Assembly (NCBI GenBank): GCA_028554755.1
Contig: JAPTOF010000005.1
Coordinates: 9,805,501-9,869,500, forward strand
Direction: 5' to 3'
Source of the DNA: Cordia subcordata
Taxonomy: Eukaryota; Streptophyta; Magnoliopsida; Boraginales; Cordiaceae
DNA: 64,000 nt
Of the stretch, positions 11,047 to 24,900 are shown piece by piece. The notes beneath the pieces were generated by a model. The model saw nothing but the letters and a program-made list of their open reading frames with translations, did not search any database and was not told where the DNA came from. Numbering within the stretch: position 1 is the stretch's first letter; the number at the start of each line of letters is the position of its first letter. The translations under genes were made by a program, and so were the position numbers.

Positions 11047-14000
11047 AGGGTAGTCTGTATATATTTATACAAAATTATAAAGTGTACAATTTACAATAAT
11101 AATCTTTACACCTTTGACCTAATGTAGTACATTGTAGTACATACTAATATCCCCTCTCAATCTAAACTAGGAGTAGACTGGACATTTAGATTGATTTTCA
11201 GATCTTCAAACCGGCGAGAGGGTAAGGCCTTGGTAAAAATATCAGCAATCTGAGAGGCAGTAGGAACATATTTGACACGAACATCACCCTAAGCAACCTT
11301 TTCACGCATAAAATGGAAATCAATTTCCACATGTTTCATACGACCATGAAAAACAGGATTGGCTATAAGATAGATTGCTGAGATGTTGTCACAAAATAAT
11401 TGAATTGGAGATGGTAGGATCACATGAAGGTCACAAAGAAGTTGCCTTATCCAATATGTCTCAGCAAGTGCATAAGCCAAGGATCAATATTTAGCCTCAA
11501 TGCTTGAACGAGACACAGTGGGCTGCTTTTTTGCTCGCCAGGAAATAAGGGAAGAACCAAGATAAATAGCATATCTAGTGGTAGACCTACGACTATCTGG
11601 ACATCTTGCCTAGTCGGCATCAGTATATGCAAGGAGCTGCATATTTGGCCTTACAGTTAACATCAATCCTTCATGCAAAGTGCCTTTTAAGTACCTGAAA
11701 ATTCTCTTAGCAAGCTGCAAATGAGAAGTACAAGGAACATACATGTATTAACTAATCAAATTGACAGCAAAAGCAATATCAAGGCGAGTTATTTTCAAAT
11801 ATTGTAAACCCCCTACCATGCTTCTAAATTCTGTAGGATTATCCAGTAAATCACCCTTATGTATAGACGGTGGTGTTTGGGCAGGAAGCGGAGTTTTTAC
11901 TGGTTTTCCAGCATGCATAGAAAATCTGTGGAGTAAATCATAGGCAAATTTTGATTGAGAGAGAAATAAGGATCTGGGATGACGATGTACTAGAAGACCA
12001 AGAAAGTAGTGAATATCACCTAAGTCCTTTATGGCAAATTGAGAGTTTAGAATTTCAACAAACTGAGATATGAGAGTTGGTGAACTTCCTGTTACGACTA
12101 TGTCATCCATATAGAGTAAGAGAACTATCAAGGTGTTTGACGCAGAGTAAATAAACATAGAAGTGTCTGCAGAACTATATCGAAAACCATGAGAAAGAAA
12201 AAATGAGCTAAACCTATGAAACCAGGCACGAGGAGCCTGTTAAAGACCACAGAGAGCTTTATGAAGTTTACAAATATGATGGGGCCTCTGAGGGTCAACA
12301 AACCCATGAGGTTGTTTCATATAGACCTTTTCCTTGAGATAACTATGAAGGAATGCATCTTTGACATCAAATTGACGAATTACCCAGGAATGGGAAATGG
12401 CAGTATGAAACACAGTACGAATAATAGTAGGTTTAACAACTAAACTGAAGGTTTCAGAGTAGTCAATACCTGCTTGTTGATGAAACCCCTAAGCCATGAG
12501 TCGTGCTTTATACCGCTCTATCGAACCATCCGAGTTATACTTGATCCTGTATATCCATTTACAACCTATAAGATTTTTAGAAGGATCTGGTGGCATAAGT
12601 TCCCAAGTGTTATTTTGAATGAGTGCATTAAATTCATCAGCCATGGCACTACGTCACTGAGGACGACGTGATGCCACAGTAAAAGATGTAGGCTCAGTGT
12701 GTGTATCTTGAGCCACTAATGGAAGAATTTGCTTCAGTTTGTGAATGCCAACTTTAGACTATGTTTGCATATGGTGACAATTTTGGGTTGCCGTGGTGAC
12801 TAACGATTGTGGGGAAAGAGTAAGGGAAGGAAAGAACTCGACCAACTTAATAGATACAGGAGAAGAGGAACGCAATGGTGAAGAAGATGATCTGTGTGTT
12901 GAGGACTCATGAGCATGAGTCATGACACTAAGGTTTACAGAAGAGAGGTGAAGAGAGACACTAGGGAGAGAAGAACAAGATGCAGGTGCAGTAGGGAGTA
13001 GTAGCGTGGCACGGAGCTCAACAGCAGACGCATTGGAAGAAGGGAAGGGGGATTGAGCTAACTGAGGATAAGGGTAAGAATTTTCATCAATGTCTACATG
13101 ACGACTAATGTAGACATGACCAGTATGAGGGTCTAAGCAAGGATATCCCTCATAACCATCAGCATAACCCAAGAAAACACAAGACACAAAGCGAGATGCT
13201 AACTTGTTTGAGGTTCGAGCACTAAGATTGAGAAAACAAGCACACCCAAAACTATGTAAGAATTGATAATCTACAGGTTTGCGAAACAAAAATTCAAAAG
13301 GCGATTTGTGAGTAAGAAAAGGAGATCAATGACGTACACCGCTACATAAGCCGCATCAAGCCAAAAAGAGTGTAGTAGTGAGGCTTGAAGTAATAAAGTG
13401 CGTAGTGTGTCATTAATATGGTGCTCTTTCCATTCTGCGACCCCATTTTGTTGAGGAGTATCCTGACATGATTTGTGAAAACCGATACCATATTGCCTAA
13501 AAAATTGTTGAAATGAGTGATTATCAAATTCACTACCACCATCACTTTGAAATAATTTTATTTTTGTGTTAAAGAAATTTTCCACAGAATTTTTAAATGT
13601 TTGAAAATGATGAAAAACTTCAGATTTGCACACCATTGGAAAAATCCAAGTATAGCGCTTAAAATCATCAACAAACAAAACATAATATTTAAAGCCCAAA
13701 TTTGAAAGCACCGGAAAAGTCCACACATCAAAATGAATCAATTGAAGTGGCATAGAGGAACGAGATTCAGTTAAAGAAAATGGTAACCTTGTATTTTTGC
13801 CTAATTGACAATCTTTGCACGAGGAAGATAATAAAGAAGAACACCTAATGCTTTTATCTGCTTTTAAATGAGAAAACAATTGAGAATTCAAATGTCCTAG
13901 ATGACGATGCCAAGCATCGTCACTAACACGACTAAAAACTAAAGCACGAACTAACGGAGACACACTTCCCGCTGGTAAGGGATAAGATCACTGCTGCTAA

Positions 14001-14283
14001 TAGAGTGAACTAGAAGATTGCCCGTGGTCTGATCCTTATCAGAGAAAGAAGAGGAGTCAAACTCTGCTCGACAGTTATTGTCAGCCCACAAACATTTAAT
14101 AGAAAGCACGTTGTGAGAAAGATGTGGAACATGCAAAACATTATGCAACATTAGTGTTCGTGAAGGTGTGTATAGTTGTGCAGTACCTACATATGCAATA
14201 GGTAAGTGCGCACCATTTAGCTTTTGTTTCCATGTTGAGTCCTTGTAACATAGATGCTTTAATTCTCTCCTGATCTTCACCAA
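11046..14283 (-). mobile_element. Truncated Ty1/copia retrotransposon (Ale/Retrofit-like)
   Basis: The minus strand carries copia domains in order from right to left: pre-integrase, integrase, reverse transcriptase and RNase H. These are followed by a polypurine tract (ttgagagggg, 11151-11160) and about 105 bases that look like the start of a 3' LTR (11046-11150), including an AT-rich TATA-like part. The 5' LTR, gag and protease are missing: similarity ends near 14235-14283. The left end abuts the LINE-type fragment. The VTGSS stretch after YMDD suggests the Ale/Retrofit group. No target duplication can be defined. Confidence 0.85.
11170..14283 (-). pseudogene. Copia polyprotein remnant: pre-integrase, integrase, RT, RNase H
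   Basis: 14283-13951 matches the post-protease/pre-integrase area, and WHRHLGHLN lies in 13963-13271. The integrase core there keeps FDVW, QSDGGSEFD and the QQNGVAEW region with Asp, Asp and Glu in place. 13289-12759 is the integrase C-terminal part. The reverse transcriptase spans about 12700-11748 with YMDD at the catalytic site. Two stops sit in it, one after a KARLMA stretch near 12490 and one before QAPRAW near 12240. RNase H with the family ending (CDN, then KHVEIDFHF) lies at 11600-11289. Frames shift near 13285 and 13960. It is an inactive remnant. Confidence 0.85.
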
Positions 14284-14508
14284 TGCATCATCTTTTCATA
14301 TGACTTATCTTGTCTTTATTCATTTTTTCAAATTCAAATACTTGGAGTTTATGAGAAGTATAGACATTTTCATCTTCGTGTCAAGTGTGACTCAATGAAG
14401 AAGGTCTGAAAATATGGAATTGTCGCTCAAGAGTAGAGCTTCAACCATCACTTGGGACTTGCTTTGGGTTAAGTTTCTGATAGAAGTCAAGTGTATCATT
14501 GTGCTCCA

Positions 14509-14776
14509 AACTCGATGAAAATCATACGTCCATATTAGGTTTAGGACTAATCAAATTTGAAAAGCCATATGTTTTTGGACTTGATGAGAGCCCAGAGCCC
14601 ATAATATGTTTTGGACTTGATGGAAATTGAAAGCCCCTATGGTTTAGAACTTGATGAAAATTGAAAGTCCATGTCATTTCGAACTTGATGAAAATCGAAA
14701 GTCCATAATAGATTATACACTTCATGAAAATCAAAAGTCCATATAATTTCGGACTTGATGAAAATCAAAAGTCCAT
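14509..14776. repeat. Minisatellite, about seven units of 34-36 bp
   Basis: The motif acttgatgaaaatcaaaag followed by tccat recurs at about 14509, 14581, 14617, 14651, 14685, 14721 and 14755. Most spacings are 34-36 bases, and units differ by several substitutions. It lies between the copia remnant and the UPL gene. No coding or known regulatory role is visible. Confidence 0.75.
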
Positions 14777-14779
14777 CAT

Positions 14780-15460
14780 GATTGAAAACTTATAATTGGA
14801 TTCTAGATTAATGGTATATGCCCCTAATTAATTGTCTTCTTTTAGCTTTCCATATACTGTATACTTGGGAATAAAAAGTAATATATTCTTAATTCTAAAG
14901 GACATATATGAATTTTGAACTTGTTCTAACTTATTATTTCTAAAAAGAATAAATAGAAGGACATTCTGTTTTTATTTTTCAAAATAATTCTTCAACAATG
15001 TTTAAAAAAATAAATTGCCATATTATATTATATGTGACTTGACTACTAAAATAGCAAAAAAATAAAGGCAAGAATTTATTGGTGGTGCACAAAAAAAAAT
15101 GTGATTAGCTATAAAATCACCTTGTAGCAAAAAATAAAGGTAAAAATTTATTGGTGGCACACATGAAAAAAAAAGCTAAAAATTTGAAATATATTAAACC
15201 CAAACATTAAAACCTTGTAACCGGGAAAAAAAATGCAAAAGGCTAATACAAAAAAGTTTTCTTGGAAAGTCAATTTTCAAAGGCGGTAGTTTGCCATGTT
15301 GACAAATGTGAAAAAATAACATGGTGAATAAAGAATAGACTAGAAACTAGAGGGACCAAATAGCAAAACCGCCTCAAAGAAGACCCCTAACGTGTTATGA
15401 AAGCACCTCTCCTTCTCTCACACAAAAAAACCCCCTCTAGAAAAACACACACTAATCACA
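14780..15460. other. AT-rich intergenic stretch upstream of the UPL gene
   Basis: No gene recognised. Two similar pieces (around 15055-15110 and 15125-15175, each with an aaaataaaggcaagaattt-like core and a ggtgg(t/c)(g/a)cac motif) form a short imperfect direct repeat. The sequence is otherwise simple and AT-rich and likely contains distal promoter of the UPL gene. Confidence 0.4.
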
Positions 15461-15929
15461 CTCTATATGTATATATATGCCCTCAAAGCTATGTTCTCAC
15501 GGTTAAAAATTCTCTCCCTCTCTCATTTTTCTTTTTCTTTTCTTTCTTTTGCCCTTCCCCTCCTCTGAAAAGCCCCTACTCTCTCTTTATCTCTCTCTCT
15601 CTCTATTGGGGTTTTCTCTCTCTACAAATACACACGCCTACAAATCTGTATAGCCCGAAGCTTTGGATGTGTAAGCATCTTTTTTCACAGGTATGACTTA
15701 TAGATTTTATGTTTTTAAACTTTTAAAAAATTTTTGTTTTAATTTAATTTGATTCTAGATTCTATTTGGTTTTTGATTGAAAAGATTGAAGTTTATAGGT
15801 GTGCTGACCGATTTTATGCTTAATTTGTTTTAGGGTTTTAATATTTTGTCTTGATTTTTTTCTTTTCTTTCTGACAGTAAATAGAAGTAGAGGAGAAGTA
15901 GGGTTTTGAGATATATATAGATTATATAC
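15461..15929 (+). promoter_or_regulatory. Promoter/5' UTR of the UPL gene with a leader intron
   Basis: A TATA-like tatatgtatatata lies at about 15463-15478. A long CT-rich stretch follows (15500-15620), typical of plant core promoters and 5' leaders. A leader intron is likely, from donor cag/gtatga at 15691 to acceptor ctgacag ending at 15877, with the start codon at 15930. The transcription start is not known. Confidence 0.5.
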
Positions 15930-18900
15930 ATGGCGACGATAAGATCAAGCTTGCCGTCGCGGCTACGGCAACTTCTTTCCAGCGAAGGTGCCATCGGGCC
16001 ATCTCTTAAACTCGATTCTGACCCTGTATGTACTCTCTCTTATCATCTTACTATGTACATGGGCGCACAAAGACATGTTCTTTATATACTTGATTGTATA
16101 TGTGTATGTATTTGTTTATGCTATATGGATTATTTGGTTACCCGTTTAGGGTTTTGTGCATTAATTAGTAGGGGAATAAGCTGGATATGGGTTATTTCTC
16201 AAAAGTTTGCTTTTTGTTGGTTTTCAAACGTTTCAAAAATGGTTGTGTTGGTATGTAAATTTTGTTGGGTTGGGATGCCCTAGATACTTTGTAGACCTTA
16301 GTTGCTAATACTGGCTACAGGGGGTAGGACTTTGCATCTGTGGTCAATTGCTAGGCCCTTATGTGAATTTTCATGATGTAAAGTTTTACCTATTGATATC
16401 TGGCAATGGTTAGTACATGGAGTTTAAGAGGCTTGGTGGATCATTGTGGTTTTGCCATCTTCCTAGTTGGCGTTTGCATCGAAAATTTACTGTCAATCTT
16501 AGTTTTGCCTTAAAATTAACATTGTCAGGGCTCTATTTGTTTTAATGGAGTTTTTATATCATTTCTGTCATGGCCCCACTTCGGGTTGAATTCAGTAGGC
16601 ATGGGTAGCATATATTATGGGGGTTCTGTGCATAATCTCCATCAGGTTCTTCTCATATGGCACGATTTCTATGTAAAAGATGACGCCATCTGCATTTATT
16701 TTTTTTGGCCTCAAAAGGATAGAATTTGAACAGTGGCCTGTCATAAATTGTCACATTTCTTTTGTGTCAATATAGCACTAACTACCGGTACGACTGGAGG
16801 AATATCTGATTTATCAGAATGTGTATTATGACTATTGGGTTATAAAAATGTTTCGAACTTATGATATTATCCTAATCATCAATGTTAATAATTATGATAA
16901 TTACTTATATGTTCAATAGAGAAATCATTACTAGTGTTTCTATTCACTGATATTATCGAGAATATTCATAGAATAGGTCCAAACATAAGAGTTGTTGGCT
17001 GTTGCTCCATAAAGAAATTTTATTATAAGTTGTGTGCTTCTGATGCATAAGGGTAAATAAGTAATTTCCTTTTTTTTTTCCTTCCAATGACCGTATCTTG
17101 CCTAATAATTTCATGAGGCTCCTCTTGTACAATTCTTAAAATTCCAATGTATATGTCATTTGCATCACTTTTTTTGTTTGCTAAAATGCTTCTTATCGAT
17201 AATTTTATGGTTCCAATGCTCATCTCACCCCTTTTTTCCTTGTCAAATTGACTCTCTATGTGCTGTTCTACAGCCTCCTAGAGTAAAGGCCTTTATTGAT
17301 AAGGTGATCCAGTGTCCATTACAAGATATAGAGATACCGCTTTCTGGGTTTCACTGGGAGTATGGCAAGGTAGTGTCTTTTTATCTTATGTTTCTCCTGC
17401 GTATGTTTTTTCATGCATTCTCATGGCTTTTTGCTGGTATTTCAGGGAAATTTTCATCATTGGAGACCATTATTTCTGCATTTTGATACTTATTTCAAGA
17501 CGTACCTATTTGGTAGGAATGACCTGCTCTTGTCAGATAATATCTTAGGCGATGCTAGTCCATTCCCAAAGCAGGCTGTTCTACAAATATTGCGGGTGAT
17601 GCAGATTATATTAGATAATTGCCATAACAAGAGTTCATTTAGCGGCTTAGAGGTAAGCTATGGATGATTAACTCGCATATCTACTCAGTTCTCTAGGTCT
17701 TTGCTATGTTTGAGCTGCCTTTAGCCTTTTGACCTGACCTTGGTTGTTTATGTATTCAGCATTTCAAGCTCTTGCTTGCTTCAACAGACCCAGAAATTGT
17801 TATAGCAACTCTAGAGACACTTTCAGCGTTAGTCAGAATAATACCATCAAAATTGCATGCCAGTGGGAAACTGGTGGGATGTGGGTCAGTGAATAGCTGT
17901 CTCTTGCCACTTGCACAGGGATGGGGAAGCAAAGAAGAAGGTTTGGGCTTATATTCATGTGTTACTGCAAATGAAAGAACACAGGAGGAAGGGCTGTCGT
18001 TGTTTCCGCCTGATGTCCAAAGTGATTTTGGCAAATCACAGTATCGCTTGGGGTCAACACTTTATTTTGAAGTGCATGGTGTTAATTCTCAAACCTCAAG
18101 AGATGTTAATGTAGAAAGAGAATCTGCTGGTGTGAGCACAATTCATATGCCTGATCTCCATGTTAGGAAAGAGGATGATCTGTCACTTATGAAATTGTGC
18201 ATCGAGCAGTATAATGTACCTCCTGAGCACAGATTTTCTTTATTGACCAGAATCAGATTTGCCCACGCATATCGGTCTCCTAGAATATGCAGGCTGTACA
18301 GCAAGATTTGTCTTCTTGCTTTCGTTGTGCTTGTTCAGTCTAGTGATTCTCATGATGAACTTGTGTCTTTCTTTGCCAATGAGCCTGAATATACAAATGA
18401 GTTAATTAGAATTGTGAGGTCGGAAGAGCCTATCTCTGGAACTATTAGAACTCTTGCAATGAATGCACTTGGTGCACAACTAGCTGCCTATGCGTCATCT
18501 CATGAAAGGGCACGTATTTTGAGTGGATCGAGCATCAGTTTTGCAGGTGGTAATCGGATGATCCTCCTAAATGTGCTCCAAAAAGCTATCTTATCACTGA
18601 AAAACTCCAGTGATACGTCGTCTGTTGCTTTTGTGGAAGCACTTCTGCAGTTTTACCTGCTGCATGTCATATCTTCTTCAAGTTCAGGGAGTGTAATTAG
18701 GGGGTCAGGAATGGTGCCCACTTTTTTACCTCTTTTAGAGGATTCTGATCCAATGCATCTGCATCTTGTGGGCCTAGCTGTGAAAACTCTACAAAAGCTG
18801 ATGGACTACAGCAATGCAGCAGTCACTCTTTTCAAAGATATGGGAGGTGTGGAGCTTTTGGCTCAAAGATTGCAGATAGAGGTACATAGGGTGATTGACA

Positions 18901-21900
18901 CCGCTGGAGCAGTTGGTGAAACTTCGAAGACGAGTGGACAGGGTTCAAAATGTGGGGATGATCAAGTACATTCTCAGAAAAGACTTATTAGAGCCTTGCT
19001 GAAAGCACTTGGGTCTGCTACCTATGCCCCAGCCAATGCTACGCGGTCTCAGAATTCCCATGATGTTTCTTTACCTGCTACTCTTGCTCTAATTTTTGGA
19101 AATGTGGACAAATTTGGAGGTGATATTTACTCATCTGCTGTGACTGTAATGAGTGAAATAATTCACAAGGACCCTACTTGTTTCAATGCTTTGCATGAAG
19201 TTGGTCTTCCTAAAGCTTTCCTATCATCTGTGGTAGCTGGGATACTCCCTTCTGGCAAGGCTATTACATGTGTCCCAAATGGTCTTGGTGCAATTTGTCT
19301 CAACATGAAGGGACTAGAGGCAGTGAGGGAAATGTCAGCATTACGCTTTCTTGTAGACATCTTCACAGACAAAAAATATGTGATAGCTCTGAATGAAGGC
19401 ATTGTGCCCTTGGCGAATGCAGTTGAAGAGCTTTTACGTCATGTCTCTTCATTAAGAGGTACTGGTGTTGAGTTTATCATTGAGATTGTTAATCGCATTG
19501 CATCTCTTGGAGACACTAAACAGACAGATACATCAGGAAAAGTTGATGGGAGCCCCGAAATGGAAATGGATACTGAACACAAGGAAAATTTAGGTGCATG
19601 CTGTCTGGTTGATGCAACAGATTCAACAACAGATGGTGTCAGCAATGAGCAGTTTATTCAGCTATGCATATTTCATGTGATGGTACTTATACACAGGACA
19701 ATGGAAAATTCTGAGACCTGTCGCTTGTTTGTGGAGAAATCAGGAATTGAAGCTTTACTAAAACTTCTACTACGCCCAACTATTGCTCAGTCATCTGAAG
19801 GGATGTCCATAGCATTACATAGCACCATGGTTTTTAAGGCTTTCACTCAGCATCATTCTTCTTCTTTGGCCCGTGCCTTCTGTTCCTCCCTGAGGGATCA
19901 TCTGAAGAAAGCTTTGACTGGGTTCAGTGTTGTCTCAGGATCCTTTCTACTCGATCCTAGGGTGACTCCTGATAGTGGAATTTTCTCTTCTCTCTTTCTC
20001 ATTGAGTTCCTTCTCTTTTTGGCTGCCTCAAAAGACAACCGTTGGGTGAATGCATTGGTTACAGAATTCGGGGGCGGCAGTAAGGATGTTCTGGAAGATA
20101 TTGGGCGCATACATAGAGAAATTCTATGGCAAATTTCTCTACTTGAAGATGCTAAGGTTGATGTAGAGGGTAGTGATGCTCATTCCACCAGCAATACACG
20201 ACGCTCAGAATTAATTGCAAATGATAGTGAAGATCAGAGATTCAACTCATTTAGGCAGTTTCTTGATCCTTTGCTTAGAAGAAGAATGTCTGGGTGGAGT
20301 TTTGAATCACAGTTTTTTGATCTCATAAACCTCTATCGTGATCTTACTCGTACATCTGGTTCTCAGCAGCTGGCTGTTGATGGTCATTCAAATTTGCGGC
20401 TGGGAGCCAGTAATCAGTCGCATGAAAGTTCTGCTTCTAACGAAGTTGGGGCTGGCAGTAGAAAGGAAGATGAGAAGCAGAGATCCTACTATCATTCTTG
20501 TTGTGATATGGTGAGATCGTTATCAATTCACATCACCCATTTGTTCCAAGAGCTGGGAAAGGTCATGCTACTTCCTTCTCGTAGACGGGATGATCTATTA
20601 AATGTGACACCATCTTCAAAATCAGTGGCTTCTACATTTGCCTCCATTGCACTTGACCATCTAAATTTTGAAGGCTTTGTAGATCTTTCTGGATCTGAGG
20701 CTTCTGTGTCGACCAAATGTCGATACTTTGGGAAAGTCGTTGATTTTATTGATGGCATTTTATTGGATAAGCCTGATTCATGTAATCCTGTCATATTGAA
20801 TTGCCTGTATGGACGTGGGGTCATACACTCTGTTTTGACCACATTTCAAGCTACCAGTCAATTGAATTTTAGTCTCACGAAATCTCCTGCTTCTCCTATG
20901 GAGACTGATGAGGGGAGTATGCGGCATGATAGAGTAGAAGAAACAGATTATTCATGGATATATGGTCCCTTAGCTAGCTATGGTAGACTTATGGACCATC
21001 TTGTGACTTCATCTTTCATATTATCCCGTTTCACCAAGCATTTGCTTACTCAGCCTCTGGGAAGTGGCGATATTCCATACCCTCGGGATGCTGAGACTTT
21101 TGTGAAAGTCCTCCAATCTATGGTGCTGAAAGCTGTTCTTCCTGTTTGGAGTCACCCACAATTTACTGAATGTAATTATGATTTTATTGCAACAGTTGTA
21201 AACATCATTAGACATGTTTATTCTGGTGTGGAGGTGAAAAATTTGAGTAGCAGTGCACCTAGGGCATCTGGTCCTCCACCAAATGAATCAGTCATAGCAA
21301 CCATTGTAGAGATGGGGTTCCCCAGGTCTAGAGCAGAAGAGGCACTGAGGCAAGTTGGTTCAAATAGTGTGGAGCTGGCGATGGAATGGTTGTTTTCACA
21401 TCCCGAGGAAGCCCAAGAAGATGATGAACTTGCCCGTGCACTTGCTATGTCCCTTGGGAATTCTGAATCGGATGCAAAGGAGGATGTATCCACTGAAAAC
21501 AAGCAGACCATTGAAGAAGAACCAGTGCAACTCCCTCCTGTTGAGGACTTGTTGTCAACATGCAAGAAGCTTTTGCAAATGAGAGACTCTTTAGCTTTTC
21601 CGGTTCGAGATCTTCTTGTGATGATATGTTCTCATAATGATGGGCAGCACAGGGAGAGTGTTATATCTTTCATTATCGAAGAAGTGAAGCTTTGTGGTAG
21701 CATCTATGAGAGTCGAAATATTGACATGCTCTCTGCCTTCTTTCATGTGCTTGCTCTGATTCTTAATGAAGATACAGTGGCACAGGAGGTGGCTGTGAAG
21801 TGTGGTTTGGTTAAAGTTGCAACAGATCTTCTCTCTCTATGGAACATTGGTCCATATGACAGGGGGATGTCTCAAGTTCCCAAATGGGTGACTGCTGGTT

Positions 21901-24900
21901 TTATTGCCATTGATCGGCTTGCTCAAGTGGATCAGAAGTTCAGTGCTGATGTCTCAGAACTGTTAAGGAAGAATGATGCTGGTGATCAAACCTCTTTAGT
22001 GATTGATGAGGAGAAACAGAGCAAGTTACAGGAAACTTTGGGGTTATCTCCAAAATATTTGGACCTTCAGGAGCAAAAGAGACTTATTGAAATAGCTTGT
22101 GCTTGCGTTAAGAAGCAGCTTCCTTCTGAAACTATGCATGCTGTATTACAGATATGTTCTACCCTCACAAAAACTCATTCTGTTGCTGTCAAATTTTTGG
22201 ATTCAGGAGGTATGCAGTCTCTTCTTTCCTTGCCAACAGATAGCCTTTTTGTTGGATTTGACAGTGTGTCTGCGACTATAATAAGGCACATCCTTGAAGA
22301 TCCTCAAACTCTGCAGCAAGCAATGGAATCTGAAATACGGCACAGTGTAGTAACTGCTGCTAATCGACAATCCAGTGGAAGGTTGACGCCCCGCAATTTC
22401 TTGTTGAATTTAAGTTCCGTAATTCAACGGGATCCATTGATTTTTATGCAGGCCGCCAAGGCTGTATGCCAAGTTGAGATCATGGGTGACAGACCATATG
22501 TTGTCTTGCTAAAAGAACGTGACAAGGATAAGAGCAAGGATAAAGAAAAAGATAGAGAGAAAGAGAAAGGGGAGGAGAAATATAAACGGCAGAGTAGTGA
22601 TGGGAAGACTGGGAACTCCCCGGCACCTGGAAGTGCACATGGGAAGCTTCTTGATTCAAGTTCTAAGAATGTCAAGATTCACCGAAAACCTCCTCCAAGT
22701 TTTACTAGTGTAATTGAGCTTCTTTTGGATTCTATTACTTCTTTTGTGCCTCCTTTGAAAGATGAAGTTGGAAGTGAGAACTCATCGTCAACTGATATGG
22801 ACATTGATGTTTCAGCAAGTAAGGGTAAAGGTAAAGCAGTTACCTCTGTATCTGAAGAGAGTGAAACCAACACACAGGATTCTTCAGCATCTATGGCAAA
22901 GGTTGTCTTTGTCCTGAAGCTCCTATCAGAAATTGTAGTGATGTATGCTTCAGCTATTCATGTCCTGCTGAGAAGAGATGCTGAAGTGAGCAGTTTCCGA
23001 GGTGGTCCTCAGCGAGGGATTTCTGGTCAGCATATTGGTGGGATCTTCCACCATGTTCTTCACAAGTTCTTGCCATATTCAAAAAATTTGAGGAAGGAAA
23101 GGAAAACAGATGTGGATTGGAGGCATAAGCTAGCAAGCAGAGCTAGCCAGTTCTTGGTTGCATCTTGTGTTCGGTCAACAGAAGCCAGAAAAAGAATTTT
23201 CACAGAGATCAGCAATGTCTTCAGTGATTTTGTTGATTCTAGTAAAGGTTTTAGGGCACCCGGACTTGAACTTCAGTCCTTCATTGACTTGCTCAGTGAT
23301 GTACTAGCTGCTCGTTCACCAACCGGTGCATATATCTCAGGGGAAGCTTCTGCTACTTTTGTAGATGTTGGACTGGTACGGTCCCTTACTCGAGCTCTTC
23401 GTGTTCTAGACCTGGATCACCCGGATTCCCCGAAAGTTGTAACGGGACTTGTGAAAGTTCTGGAGTTAGTGACAAAGGAGCATGTCCATGCTGTTGAGTC
23501 CAGTTCTGGGAGAAATGAGCATTCGACAAAACCTTCGGATAACAGTAGTCAACCTGGAGGAACAAATAGTGGTATTAATGCATCACAGTCCACAGAAAGT
23601 GCGTCTCAAGCGAATGCGAACCCAGTCACAGCTGAGCACGTCGAATCTTTTAGCACCTTCCAGAACTATGGTGGGTCTGAGGCTGTTGTTGATGATATGG
23701 AACATGACCATGGTGCTGATGGTGGCTTTGTTGTTCCTCCTAGTGAAGATGATTACATGCATGAAACGTCTGAAGATGCTAGGGGTATTGAAAACGGCCT
23801 TGATACAGTGGGTATAAGATTTGCTCAGCCTGATGTACAGGAGAACCTTGAAGATGACGATGAGGATGAAGATAATGATAATGATGATGAGGATGACGAT
23901 GATGATGAGATGTCAGGTGACGAAGGTGATGAGGTTGATGAAGATGAAGAGGGGGATGATGAGGAGAACAATGACCTCGAAGAAGATGAAGTGCATCATT
24001 TGCCCCATCCTGATACAGACCAGGATGATCATGAGATGGATGAAGATGAGTTTGATGATGAGGTAATGGAAGAAGAGGATGAAGATGATGAGGATGATGA
24101 GGGTGGTGTTTTTCTGAGGCTAGGGGAGGGCATGAATGGGATAAATGTGTTTGACCACATTGAGATCTTTGGTAGGGAGCATGGTTTTGCAAATGAAACT
24201 CTTCATGTCATGCCTGTTGAAGTTTTTGGCTCTAGGCGCCAGGGACGCACTACATCAATCTACAATTTGCTTGGAAGAAATGGTGATAGTACTGCACCTT
24301 CCCAACATCCGCTTTTAGTAGAGCCATCTTCTCTGCATTCTGGCCCTGGCAGACAATTAGGTATTGATGCTTGTAAACGTTAGCTGAATATTTCTCTCAT
24401 GTACAACTATGTAGAAATTGACTACTTGTACATTATGATGTTTGATTTCACTTCTCCTGATGTCTTTCAGAAAATGTACGAGATTCTTATCCTGAGAGGA
24501 GTTCAGAAGGTACATCATCGCGGTTGGAATCCTTCTTCCGGTCACTCCGTAATGGACGTCATGGACAGCGGTTGAATATATGGGCCAGTGATCAGCAGAA
24601 TGGTGGATCGAGTGTCTCTTCAATTCCCCAAGGTCTCGAGGATGTGTTAGTCTCCAATCTGAGACGACCAGCACCTGAAAAGCCTTCCGAAAATAATACG
24701 ATTGTAGAATCTCAAGGCAAAGCTGAGGTTGGTCAGTCCCCTGGATCGTCTGCAATGGTGGCTGAGACACAAACTGAGAACAATAGCAACGCCAGCAGAT
24801 TTGTAATGCCGCCCGCCTCTGAAGTATTGCATAGCTCTGGCAACACTGATGGGACACCTGCAGGAAATGACACAGTCCAAGGAACTGATGTATCAAACAG

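Noticed and set aside
15397..15696. Plus-strand frame of 99 codons upstream of the UPL gene
   Set aside because: Translates the CT-rich 5' leader and promoter. Low-complexity Ser/Leu/Phe reading with no family resemblance.
23779..24192. His/Pro-rich minus-strand frame of 137 codons
   Set aside because: It is the shadow of the Asp/Glu tract of the UPL exon on the opposite strand.
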